The notes beneath the pieces are model-generated. The model saw only the letters and a list, made by a program, of their open reading frames with translations, did no database searches and was not told the origin of the DNA. A stretch of DNA of 64,000 nucleotides from Lingula anatina (taxonomy: Eukaryota > Brachiopoda > Lingulata > Lingulida > Lingulidae), in the NCBI RefSeq assembly GCF_001039355.2, contig NW_019773848.1, positions 421,635 to 485,634 of the forward strand, in the 5' to 3' direction. The translations under genes and the position numbers were made by a program. Below are positions 34,431 to 48,600 of the stretch, in pieces. Each line of letters begins with the position of its first letter. Position 1 is the stretch's first letter.

Positions 34431-36586
34431 ATGATGGCGGTAAAGAGGAGGGTGGGCTGTTCAGAAGGACAACAAGAAGAAAATTCCGTACCTCTAATAA
34501 GGAACATCAACAACAACTATCTGTATAGTCAACAGGAAAGACTGCTTAACAGAGAAAATGGAAAACTGCTTAAATATGTACTTCCAAGTGCTGCTTGTTT
34601 ACTTTGCTACGTGAACAGTTTGCAAGGTGATTTTGTTCATGACGATGTATCCGCCATTAAATCCAACGGAGATGTCACAGGAAACACGCCATGGTCGCAG
34701 ATGTTTTCTAATGACTTCTGGGGCAAATCAATGGCAGACAACACAAGTCACAAGTCATATAGGCCGCTGTGTGTTCTGTCTTTCAGGTGTGCAAGTGTCC
34801 ATATATTACATGTATGATATATAACATAAGTGTAACTCTTCCTACATGTATTTTGGTAATTATCTAGAGCATCAGGCTTTATACCTTCAAGCTCCTGGTA
34901 TTGCCCCAGTCGAAAGACATAAGTGTAGTCTTCTCTTGCAACTAAACATTCGCCCATAAGTCCTTGTGCTGCATGAAAAAAATTCCTTACCAATTAAGCA
35001 TGCCAAAGAGATTTTATTCAGTTCTTTTAATAATAAATGTCATTTTTGTCAGATGCATATTTTCCCTGCAATGTTGACAGTATGTGCCAGTGTTTTTTTT
35101 TCCTTGCATGGGCTAAGCCTTATTTTAAATTAAGTATGCAAGCATATATTCATGGATGCCCTGTTTTTACAACTTTTACCTCTAAATTTTTTTTTCTGTG
35201 TGGGGTTTCACAAGGTGTCATGCTGAAATACTAGTGGAAAAGTGTAGGCTGGGAAGTGGGTGTGCACCAGAGTACGAATAAATTTTAAAAAAAAATTTTT
35301 TTTTGGGGGGGGGCTAAATTATCATGTTATAAACTTGAATAGCTCATGTCCACTGGTTTACTAATTAAAGGCATGTCATTCTAGAATAAATGCCAGTATC
35401 TCAGAGATCATGATTGAAATTCTTATGATTGTTAGAAGCATGAATCCAATTCAAGGCAAAAAATAAAGACTTTTCTTAGAAATAAAAAAAAAAGATGAAA
35501 ATAGTTGAAACAAAAATATCAGGCATAAAAATTTGCATTTTATAAGTTTTAAAACTTTGGTACATTTTGTTTTGTTGATCAGGAATTGTGCATGCAAATT
35601 TTAAAAGTCGCCAGGTAAGCCTAATACAATGTAAGTACTCAGACATGGGCAGACTAATACTCCTTGTGCCTTATATTAACATGTACAGGCTACAGATGCC
35701 AAAACAGATAAATAACTAGGTATACAGTTATACTGAACCTTACCTGGATTGCTTACCTTGAATCATTGCAAGATTTTCACATTATAGATTAGAATAATAA
35801 TGTTTAAGATCGTTATTCACGGTGGAATTTTTTTTTTCATGTGCCTGCAATTTCTAACTGCATTCAGAATGATACACATAAGTATGCCAACCTTTTTGTT
35901 ACCAGTCAGGTGCTGCTTTAAAGCTGTCAACATTAGTTTTAATAACACTTTAGTATATACACTTATAGTAAATAGGGCAGCTGTATACGGGTAGGCAGGG
36001 CAGGCATACATACAGTACTTCAAGTGTGGAGATGAAACAAGCTTAAGCTAATGTATTTAGCATATGAAACTGTGGCGTGGAACCCATTAAACTATTTCTC
36101 ATAAACTATACTACACAAGTTAAGTCTCTACTTTGGTAAGATTAACCTAGGTTTTATGGTTGCACCATTATGTGTGTGTTTCAAACTGTCACAGAGTGGA
36201 TAAAATAGTAATTGTTTACTAGTACTTGAAAGAGAGGTGTAAATGATTCATGTACAGTTTTTATATCTATGTCCAGATATTGTAAATACACTATTGTTTA
36301 GTGTCATGAAAGAAAGATATGGTTCATCACACCATGTATAAATAACAAGTACAATAGGATCATAGTGTTTGGAGTGTGAATGAATGTGTCACACTGGTGG
36401 TTAAATAGAACTTGTATAAATACAGTGGATGGCACATTCATATACTTACTTATCTTTCAGATTGTTCTTCAAGTAAATAATCTTTTGACAATTCTTATGA
36501 TTTTAGAAAACCAAACAGGGATGTCTTTGATTATTCTTACAACTTTTTTTATTTGAAGAAACTTAAGAAGAGGTTTGATAAAGTCA

Positions 36587-36618
<32 letters not shown>

Positions 36619-39600
36619 TTTTTGAAATATTATTCCAGGTTGAATTACATGCTAGGTGGACTGAACCCTGTCTCTTTCCATGTTGTGAATGTGGCCCTCC
36701 ACACCATTGCCACACTGCTGTTTGTCCATATCTGTGATACTTTAGTCTATAGACCATCTTCCCACCTGGCCCTGCTGGCAGGACTGCTGTTTGCTGTTCA
36801 CCCAGTGCATACAGAAGCTGTAAGAATAAAGTTGTATTCACATGAGACATAGCTTAGATCAGAAATAGAGATGTTTATAGCTAAGATCAGAAATAAACCA
36901 CGATAGGTATGATATTACATATATATATATTTGTACATATCTACAATATTTGCCTCACTTTACATCACCAAATCGCCCAACATTGAAAACTTCTAATATA
37001 ACATGGATGTCCCATGGGATTAATGATGCATCTGCCTCAATTTCTGATCCAAGTTATTTCCTTTGTGAACACAGCTTGTATTTTTAATTTGGTACAATAT
37101 ATATTAAACAGGCTCTTGTTTTTTCACCAGCTTAATGTTGGCTAAATCTAAAATGAATGCTGGCTAAAGCTAAAATGAATTATACAGTTCCTTGTATAAA
37201 TGATTTGAACCATTGAAATAACATAATAAAATAGCCGTAATGTAATAATGTTAACACATCATTGTTTCTAAAGGTTCAAGAATGATCTATTCACTAATGA
37301 CACTATTTAAGGAATATTGCATTTAGTACAGTACATTTCTTGCAGGTGGCTGGTATTGTCGGACAAGCAGATGTATTAGCCTGTATATTTTTCCAACTGT
37401 CTTTCTTATGCTATGTCAGGTGGGTCTATATATCTTTCTTTTTATGTTTGTTTTTGTTTATAGGTGTCCATTCTTGGTAAATTGATTAGAATGTTGCTTC
37501 AAATAAGAGCTGTTATGCTGCACTGCATGGTTTCATTGCTTTGAAACATTGTACAATGTAGAAGTAAAGTGTAAATTAAGATAGATAGTTGAACATAGTG
37601 TAAATTATCTTTATTGCAATTAATCTGCATTTATGAAATTTCACCTGTATTTCAGATGTATAAATTGTCAATCAGGTGAAGAGTTCCCAACTGTTAAAAG
37701 GATACCTATTTTCATGTTGAGCATGGTATTGGGTACAGCTGCTATGTTTACAAAGGAGCATGGGATTACGGTGCTTGGTGTCAACATACTATATGATACT
37801 TTTGTTATTTGCCATGGCGGAACTCTTAGGTAAGGTTTCTACACAGTTTCTGCTGTGACTTTGAATTCAGATATCAAAGTATAAAGCATACATGTTCTAC
37901 GAATTTTAATGCAATTCTTTTCATAATTTTGAAGGTAGCTTCCATTATATTCTAATTCGCTGATGCTTAAACGTATATAAATTATTCATCATCTAATAAC
38001 TCTCAACAAACAAAATCACTTCATCTTCAAACATCAAAATCATTTATTTATAAATAGGAAAGAGTGGATGTGCCTCTGCCTGCTTCGAATGTTTATTTTT
38101 ATTTGATCAATGTACCTTTTCATTGACTGGCTACTAGACTTTATTTACCCTTTCTAAAATTAACTCTCTGCAAGCTCGATGTTTTCATGGACCTCAGTGT
38201 TAAATTCAAACTGCTTTCCGTTACCTTTAAACTTGAATTCAGTGTCATAAAAGGACCTCTATTGTTTGCTTACAGTTAAATTTTTCTCTGACAGTTCTCT
38301 TTTTTTAACCCTTTTAACATCTGACCCATATCGGATTTAAACAAATTGAAAGTATAATAAAAATTTGACCCAACTTCACCTGATATTTCGTGGCTACACA
38401 GTTAGTTTTCTGGTTCTCCAGTCTCTTCTGGCGAGTAGTTATCAGCCTCTTTGTTTGATGCCACACCCTCCACATCCGACTATATCAGCTCAGGTTCACT
38501 CACCTTTTACTGCTCAAAATCTTCTCATTAGGGTCGGACTCCAACTCATACGCTTTCTCTAACCTTTGTGACTTTCTAGTGACTTGACAGTAGAAGTGTA
38601 AATTTCAAATATGAAAACAAGCTTTCAATAAAGTGGAGAACCAGTGTCTGCACAGCAGCACTTATCGACTTTGAATGACCGTTTCCCCTTCTCACGTGAT
38701 CTGTTCACCATTTGAATACAGCGCCTCCTGCATTACTTCCAAATGACCTTCCTCCTAAGACACGTCATTGTTGACCTGTTAAACAACAATAAATACATTT
38801 ATTTTTGTTTAGAGGTCAAAGTGATATGTCGATATATTGCCTCTTTCCAGGGTCCTGAGAAAGAGGAGTCTAACCAGAAACTGTACACCACTTGTTAAAA
38901 GAATGATATTTACTTCATGTGTTGTAAGTGCATTGTGCTTAGTACATCATTGAAATACTATTGGTCTAGAACTGTCAAAACATCTTTCTAAAAAGAAGAT
39001 ATGCTATGATGAAATCTAGAAATAGTTATAAATTTAGGATAAGAAACATACAAAATTAAGCTTGAGCCTCTATTATAACTTATTATATATTGGAAAATAC
39101 CAATATAATACATGTGCTAAATGCAGATTAGTTACCTGAAAGAATAAAATGTAGGTCATGCAGTGCATTTCCTTTTCAGGTTATTTTGCTGTTATCCTTT
39201 AGAATTTGGATGCTGCATGGGATGCTTCCAGCATTTTCAGAGCAAGACAATCCTGCTTCTTTTGCTCCTCATTTATTGACAAGGTTGGTGTGTCATCATA
39301 ATAAATAAGCTGATTGCAATGGCTCATAAAGGTACAGAAGAATGCTAAGACATATGAAGAGGAATTGGATTTATTCTTGCTGTAATATTTCCAATAGTAT
39401 ATAGTTCCTATGAAATAAGTGGACGTAATTTTCTTTATGCTCTTTACTGCAAAGAAACAGCATGCTTCCTTTTAGTGTATATAGAATGCTTCCTTTTTAT
39501 GTATATAGAATTTTGCTCTCATTGGACAGAATGCCAAAACACTCTTTGAGTGTTGACCTCCAAAAACTAGAAAAATGAACTTCAAATGCTCTCTTTCCAG

Positions 39601-42600
39601 GTTTCTTACATACTCCTACCTTCTAGTATTTAACATGTGGCTGCTGCTAGCTCCCATAACACTGTCATATGACTGGCAGATGGGGAGCATTCCCTTGGTG
39701 GAAACATTATGGGATATACGTAACCTGGCAACACTCATTTTTGCCATAGTGATGCTGTTTTTGGTTGTGTTTGTTATAAGAAAGCTATGGGTAAAGTATA
39801 ATTTTGAAAACTGACTGTCAGTTCACGAAGTCAGTTATTGTCTTTATTACACAAAATTGTATATTTTTTAGCTTGAACAATCTGTGACTTTAAGACACTA
39901 TTCATAGATTTTGATACAACTTAAAAGCAATCATCAAGTACAGATGTTTCATCTTGTTTGGGACTTTGCTGTTTTGTTAATCATGTTGTTGCATGTACTT
40001 AAATTTAACTGATACTGGATAATATATATTGCCAAATAAAAAGTTTCATCTCTATTTCAGTTTATTGTGAAAATTGTTTTTTCTGTTGTAGACTTCCACA
40101 GGGAAGGTGACATTTACAGGCCTCCTTTTCCTTACTTTGCCCTTCTTGCCAGCTTCTAACTTATTTATTAGGGTAGGCTTTGTTGTTGCGGAAAGAATCC
40201 TTTACATCTCAAGGTAAAGTCTCCCAAATATATACTGGGTTCGAGGATCATTTGATCTTGCTGAAAAATGTATAGTTTTTGTTTGAATGGTTTAATTAAA
40301 ATAAATTTGTCCATTAATTTGAAGGAAAGATGATACCTAATGGAGCAAATTTTAGAATTTTTGAATAATGTGATTTCTAATGTGCTCATGTTAGCTACAT
40401 AATTGAGAAAACTATATGATGTAACATTTCTATTATAATAAACAGTAAATGTTTGCTAGTTGGAATAATGTATTTCTTAATTTGAGTAATTTAAACAGTT
40501 AATCAATTACAATTTGATATACTTGTTTTTCAGCATGGGGTTTTGTATTTTGGTTGTGCAAGGGTTTGACAGTATCACAATCAAATTTAAACAAAAGAAA
40601 AGACTGCTCCATGCTATGTTATATTGCCTTGTGGCTTTGTTTGCTGCAAGGACTGTGATAAGGAATAGGGTGTGGTACAACAGAGAGACACTCTTTACGT
40701 AAGTATAGACAAGTTTATTGGTACACCGCGACATTCTGTGCTGAAATACTTATTTTTGAGATTGAGTTGGGTTTTTTGTTTGGCCTCATTAAACCTCTTT
40801 ATTCTTTTGAACATGAGGTATTTTTACATTGAATCTTAGATAGTGACTGATTCCCTAATAATTCTCAGGTCCGGACTGGAAACTCTTCCTCACAATGCCA
40901 AGGTCCACTACAATTATGCCAACATGTTGAAAGACTGGGGTCGCATTGAACAGGCAATTCACCATTACAGAACAGCGTTAAGGTCAGTGATAAGAGCCTC
41001 CATAAACTCGGCTGTTTATATTTCAAGGTCAAATTAGGAAATTGGCCTGTTCTTTTGCGTTTCTTTTAAATAAATTGTTTGCTTTGGAAATTCTTCCTTT
41101 TGATTTTCAATCTACCAAGAATCTCATTATAGAACCAAAATTAAGATGGAATTACAAAACTTAAGTGTGTTAAGATCATCAAAGAAAGAATGAACAATTT
41201 CTTGCTTGTACTGTAAAATGATACGTAGTACAGGAAATTGTACACAGCAAACCATCACTGCAACATAATTAATATGATCTTGTTTCTGCACCATTAACAA
41301 TGACAAATAAATGTAATTTATCATATAGATAGACAATCCTTCGTGTAGGCGATCCTTCATAGGTGATAATGAAGTTTTATTCCAGGCTGTTTCCTAACCA
41401 TGCCAGTGCCAACAATAATCTTGGCACTTTGCTGAATGACCCTGTGGATGCTGAGGCACATTATAGAAGAGCCATACAGATCAGTCCAGGGCACACCAAT
41501 GCTCACTTCAACCTGGGGAATGTGCTGCAGTAAGACATTTATATCTTGTTGGAATTGTGTGTCTTTCTTGGTGCTGCATGTAAATTGTTATATTTTATTC
41601 TGAAAAATCAGCAGAATACTGACTAACATTTATCTTCTTGATTGAATTGATCTACTGTATTTGCCAGAGAATGTAGGTATTTTTCAGTACTGTCATTTTT
41701 GGTTTAAAGAAAAAGATGGTAGTTGTTTCAAATTTAGACTTGCTTTCACAGATTGGAAATTGACTTAATAGACTAAGATATTGAATTGAGTTTAAATTAA
41801 ATAGAAAGTTGGTAATCTATGAGTTGTAATCTATGAGTTTTATCTCTATTTCCAGTAAAACTGGCCGCAGTGAAGAGGCTATTAAGGTCTTCCACAGAGC
41901 TATCCAGCTAGATCCCCATTATACTGACCCCTATACTAACCTGGGAGGTATTCTAGCCACACTGGGCAGGCACTCAGAGGCTGACTGGTGCTATAGAAGG
42001 GTCATACAGGAAGATCCCCACAATGCCGATGCCTATAACAATTATGGGGCATTTCTACAGAGACTAGGTATGATGGTTGCATGTTAGGAGTTAGGGTTAC
42101 TTTGCGAAACAATGAATTTATGCTTGGCTGAGAGATTTAAAACAAAAACTGAAGTGTGAAAGAGTCTATGGTGGTTGCATGTGCTCTATTAAGCTGCATT
42201 TAGACTGGGCTTATTTTTTACAGTTAACAGTCTAAAGTTTTAACTGGTAACACATATTAGACTGATATAAAATCAAAGTTAATCCTGCTCTAAACACAGC
42301 ATAAAAAAAGCATAATCAATCACTTTGGACAAATCCTGTTTCGTGTTTGCAGTTCACATATTGCAAATTGGCTTGTCTCCTGAGATTACTGCAAGTGAAT
42401 TAATATTTCAGAAAGTGTGTGCTGGTGTTAATTTCTCTGTTGCATGTTTCATAAATTTTTCTTCTCTATCAGAGCTGTGATTGATGACCTGACAGCAGTA
42501 AAGCATGACTTTATTATTATTATTATTATTATTTTTATTTTATTTAGGCAAGCAAGACTTATTTATTATTTTGTAGGCAAAGTAGCATGTTATACCTCCT

Positions 42601-45600
42601 GTATCTATATATAACAAAATACTACACATTCTTCATACTACTTTTTATGATTAAAGTGTGTGTGTGTGCATATGTTTATGTGCGTGTAAAAGTTTCAGAT
42701 GGTGACTGACATTCTTTGCAACCTCTTGATGTGTGAGTTTCTTGCCTATCCACTTACAATATTAAAATCATTCACAGTACATGGTTTATTTTAGAACTAT
42801 TTTGACACTAGTAGTTACTTTTCTTGTATTTACAATATGCACATTTCTAGGCAAAAATGAGGATGCTCTTCAGTATTACATGAAAGCAACCAGCCTTCAG
42901 CCCAACAATGTAGTAGTTATAACCAATGCTGGGAGGGCACTGAGGACACTGGAGAGAAATGATGAAGCAGAAGACATGTTTAAAAGGTACAGACAATCAT
43001 GAATCAAGAGCTGTTGATGGAAGAATGCTTTTCAGTCATTTTAAAGTTGCTTTTTTAATTTGCTGGAAGTCATTTCCTCAGGTTTGGTTTCAAATTTATA
43101 TTAAATAGTTAATGGGTATATCTCTTAAGAAAACATTGGTTTTTGTATTTTGATAATTACCCTTTCTTTTTGTTAGGTTGTACATCTAACCTAATAGTAT
43201 CCAATAATGTAGCTTGTAAAGCACAGCTGAAATCTTGTTTTTACAAGTAATTCCAAATCAAGCACACAACTCGGAGGTTTTTTAAACATCTTGAAATTTC
43301 TATTAAGTCACAAGATTATTAAGATCCTACATTGCACATATGGTAAAAGTCTTCCTCAGGCCACAGCAGGCACAATACTATTAGATTGGTTACACAAAAA
43401 CATTTTTTGACATGCTTTTCTAAACTTCCTGTTTATGACACAGTAAACGAAGAAATTCAGTGAATACTGTACAACATTCAGGTTTGAAGTTACCACATTA
43501 ACAATGATAAACTCTGTGTTGTCTATGTCTCCATATAGTAGTCTTGCAAACAGGCGACTGGCTAAGGCAGAAGGTATCTCCCCCATAAGAAATAAAAATG
43601 TCACTCCAACCAGCATAACTGTCAGACGCTGCTGTTCATGAGCGCGATGTAGAAAAACATTGGAAGTCATGTTCTGTATCCTTTTGCGAGCTCTGTGAGT
43701 ATGCTTTATAAGAAGCATGTTTAAAATAATGAGAATAATGCAAGAGCCAAGTACAATTGGTACCAGGTGTATCCAGTAGTATACCTGTAAAAACCCACTT
43801 GACCCAAAGTCTGTATATTGTACTTCATGGTAGAAATAATGGTGCCTGGTGTTGTCATCAGCAATACTGGAGTCATTCAAGTTAATGTGACATTCAACAT
43901 AGTATCCAAAAAATCTGGGTAGATTGAATATAATACAGAAAGTGGAAGCAACCAGTGTAGCCCTGAAGGCAATTTTTCTGTTGCAGTACTTTCTCATCCT
44001 CAGAGGGTGGGCAATCCAGCAGTATCTCTCAAAAGCTAGAAGCACAGTAAGTAACATGGTAGCATTTGATGACATAGTTCCAATTGGATAGTATATGTAG
44101 AGTTCGTAGAACATCCATCCACAGTTTGTTGGAAAAATGCCTCTTGCTAAACCACTGAGCAGGTAGAAAATTAGATTCAGCATATCTGTCAAGGCAAGTC
44201 CGCGTAGGTATGTGTAAGAGCTCTGTGAAAACTTCTTCTGATCTGAGAGCACTATTAAGTTCAACATGTTGGCAGTGATGCCAAATATGCATATTGATAT
44301 CATCACGATGCCATAGCCTGTGAATTTAATTATATATTCCTCCATAAGTTTATCCTTGCAATGCACATTTGTTAATTGTAGTGCAGAAAAATTCCTTGGA
44401 TTAAGTTCACAGTTATGATGCGCTTGGTTCCATGTGGTTATTGCAGGTGTTTGAAGTGAAATGCATCACTTTCTATGTGTCCGTATAGTTTGCAATTATA
44501 GTTCTCAAAGGTTGTCAGGAAATGTTGCTTATCAATCATATTATACGACACAGATTTCTGGTTGTCTTCCATGTTTATCCTTGGATTATTATTCCTCACA
44601 GAATTTAAAATAAAAATTTCATGTGTTTCATTCACAGTGCACATGTTTAATTCAACAGTATTAATTCCTGTCTGTCCCAATTTCACCAAGATTTCATTGC
44701 TTCTCAGAAGTAATTTAGTACATTTAGATGTATCACTTATGACTATTGGATCAGTTCTTTGGCTTCGTGATTAAATGTGAGATTTGCAGGACTGTTTATT
44801 GCCACCTACAGCTTTGCCAAACACTCTATCTTATAAATTGAATGAGATCTATAGTGACCAGATTGGTTCTGTAGTGTAAACACTGATATGTGCTACATGT
44901 ATCACTATTAAGATTAATTTACCAGCTACTGAAGCATCTGCAAGGCTGCTGAGAAATTCCCACCTTTTTAAATGTCACAACGGTCATTCTTGAAATTTGA
45001 ACAGGTCCTCCTTTAGAAATCAATAAAGGCGCTCCATTAATTTCTGCCTCCCTTCTAAACTAGAATATTATCTAATTGTATAACACATATTACCAGCAGC
45101 AACACTTTTTTGACTCTGAAACAAATATATAAGTACTTGTATGTGTATCCATACATATTTGTAACATTTTTGCCTTACAATTTTGACATGTTCACTCCAT
45201 TGCTATGATAAGTTATTAAGAGTAATGCCCACATCATGTACTGTGTTTGTAGAGCAGCGAAGGGTGTGAACCCTAAAAACAGTGCGGAAGCGTCTGTTGA
45301 ACACACAGTATATAACAAAATTGAGAGAATGCTGAAGCACCACCAGGGTCGTCCCAAGCAGGCTCATCAGCTGATATGTTTGGTTTGACAGAACACTCAT
45401 GTCTCCTTGCCCATATATTGCAACACTCACAGATCTATTTACCATAGCAGAAGGCAGTTCACCAATTAAAAATACTGTTACAACACTCACCAGTGTCATG
45501 GTTAGACGTTGCTGATGTTTTGTTCTCTGCTGTTGGCTGGATGACACCATAGTGATGCTGGTTTTATTAGAAATGTACACTGCCCGGAACAATAATATAT

Positions 45601-48600
45601 TGAAAGTTAATAGGAAAAGTATTCCTCCAAAAGTAATCCCTATCAGGCTGACCCAGGAGTGAGCCATGTAGAAAGAGCTTGTTCCAAATTCTGTATAAGT
45701 GAAATGATAAAAATCTGCTGACTCTGTAGAGTTGCAAGACACCTGTTTGGCTAATGTAAAAGCAAAACAGCGAGGTATATTAAAAATGATGCAAGTAATG
45801 TAGATGCCTAGGGTCACCTTCACAGCAAGTTCTCTGGTGCAGAACTGCTTTGATTTCATGGGCTTGGAGACCCAGAAGAACCTCTCAATGGTCACAGCTA
45901 TAGTTTGTAAAGCACTGGCCATGGTAGAAGCCGAGGCAAAAGGAAAATATATGTACACCTCAAATGTCATCCAGCCAAAGTCTCCATTGTAAAGTCCTCT
46001 TGTCAAACTACTGAACAGGAAGAGGACAAGAGATAAAAGATCTGCTATGGCCAGTCCTAGAAGATATGTATACAGAGAATCTTTCAACTTGTTGCTTGAA
46101 AGGACAACAATGTTTAATATGTTGCTTATGATCCCATACAAACAGATTGAAGGAACCACATACCCTAGAATAATCTGTTTGTAAGCTAGTATTAGATCCT
46201 CTTCTGCAGTGTTTCTAAATGCTGAAGAGCAGTTGCTGCTGTTGTCATATAGTTGGCTGATTATAGAGCCACTGATTTGTTTCTCCTGATTCCCCATAGT
46301 AAATCTTGAAACAATTCTAAGGAGTATATCGTATCTGGTTTACTTCATCTGTATTTCTCCAATTTCAAACTCTTTTAGTCCTTAAAGTCTCTAAGTCCTA
46401 AAAAAACTTCTGTTGATACAAGACAACATATGTGGCATTGTATCTTGAAAGCTATGCTGCCGTGAAAATTTCAAAAGTCAGATTAAGGTACGAAGCTCTT
46501 GTATTGGTCATTGTTTTTATAGGACTGTAGAAGTCTGGAAATGGGTTGGCTTTTATAGCTGCACTTGCTCTTGAAACATAAAATGGAGTTGCAAGATAAA
46601 ATTGCAATATGTGGTCCCTAGAATACCATCTGGATCTTTAAATTATTATACTTACTGTCTTTATGAAGATAGTATTTCTTTTATATTTGCAACTGTAACC
46701 CCATTGACTTTAACTGTTCATTTATGGCTAATATTCTGTTCTGATATTGATATTCCCATGTCCAGGTACCTAGATAAGAGATCACAAGTGCTTTGTAAAT
46801 AGAATCAGGGGTGTCATTTGGACACTGATTAGACTTACACTTCTTTCTGAGATTGGATATTTCAAAGGGTTTAGGATACAGATAGAGTTTAGTGTAAGTA
46901 AACTCACGTGAAACTATCCTGATTTTTAGAGTCTGACCAATAAGGCCTGCTGCTTTGTACTAAAATTCAATGCCTGTAGCCAGCAATTGCAAAGGGGGGT
47001 AATTTTTCTAAAAACCCTCTTAGTTGATATGGCACAGAGCACATGGAACAAATTTTGGTTCAGAATGAACATTTTTTTGGCTAAAAGGGTGTTTCTTTTG
47101 AAAACCAACACCCATGGGTATGGGCCTGGCACTAGTTTATAGGATAGACTGTGACAAATTCTGAAATTTCAGATGCATTTAACATACTTACATGCAGAAT
47201 GTTTTTTTTAATGTTTTAGCAGGTAAACCACTGGCTGACTTTGAATAAATCTGTGACAAATCCGACTTCATGATAAGTGTCAAGCATATGAAAAGAATAA
47301 CAGGTTAGATGCGCACAGCAACAGATTCTGAACCCTGTTGTCATCATGGACTTTAAAAATGCTCTACATTTAATAACAGGGATACTTATGTAAAATATTT
47401 TCCTTTTTCTAGGGCTTTGTCTATTAAGCGAGATTCCATTAACCTGGACACGCTGGCAGTGTTCTACTTCAACCAGGGCAGAACAACTGAGGCACTGAAG
47501 ATATTCAATGAGCTGGAGCGCTCTTTTCCAAATGACTTGGATGCCATGTGTCATTATGTAAGAATGTATTGCCCTTTGAAGGTCACTTCAACACTGATTT
47601 GTTTTATTGGTGGAGCATATGGTGTAACTCATTCTGATCCTCAAATGAATGTTTGAATTGCCTTTTATTGTCTTTATTAAATATGACTAACTTTGAACAA
47701 TCAAACATTTTGTGCTTCATGATTTGAAGCATAGCTGGTATAATTTGTATTCAGAAAATTACAAAAATGATGCAAGTGAATAAAAGCATTGAAACAAAAG
47801 GGGCTTTATCCTACATAAAAGATGAAATGGGAATTCACCAACATATCTTTTATGCTTTACTTGGTATCTTATTTCTAGGCCCAAGCATTAACCAGGCTGG
47901 AGCAATATTCTAAAGCAGAGGCCCTGTTACTGAGAATTCTTCACACTGATGGTGGGCATGTGGAAGCTTTGAGGCAACTAGCTACTCTGTGTGGGATATT
48001 GGGAAGACATCAAGAGGTGAGAATACCATACAGCTTGTGTTGGGTCATACAGAAGCAGTTTCTTTGTATGTCAGTTGCTGAATTGGCTGTTGTACACCTT
48101 ATATTTGTATCTACTTTGAAGTGAATATACTGTAGATGTATATAAACCATTCTAGTGAGGTACTTATGAATAACATGTTCAGCCAGAACACACCTAGTTC
48201 TGTCTATTAAAAACCTTTTACTAATGGAGCCTTTGTGAAATATCCTTTGCTTCCATTATGCAAGACATGTTGTACAAGTATTAAAACTGTTGTCATGTTT
48301 TTTGTATAGGCCCTGCAACATATCAGTAAAGCTTTATCTCCTGGTGCCCAGACTGTGGATAAACTCACCAGGGCAGCCATTTACTATGAAGAAGGAAATC
48401 ACTGGAAAGATCTGAAACAGTATCAGCAGGCTGCCAAGGTGATTATGTATTGTGGACTGTGTGTGTGTGGGGGGGGGGGGGGGGGGAATTAATTTTTAGA
48501 TTTTGCAATCTTAAGTAGCACTTTTGACTGAGTTTATAAAATTTAATTTTTTTTTTCAGAGTTATAAAGCAGCAGTTTCTCTGGATCCAAGTTTGCCTCA

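Noticed and set aside
44029-44292. 87-residue frame inside the GPCR (and its copy 49533-49796)
   Set aside because: Another frame of the same GPCR coding sequence, kept open in both copies because the copies are nearly identical.
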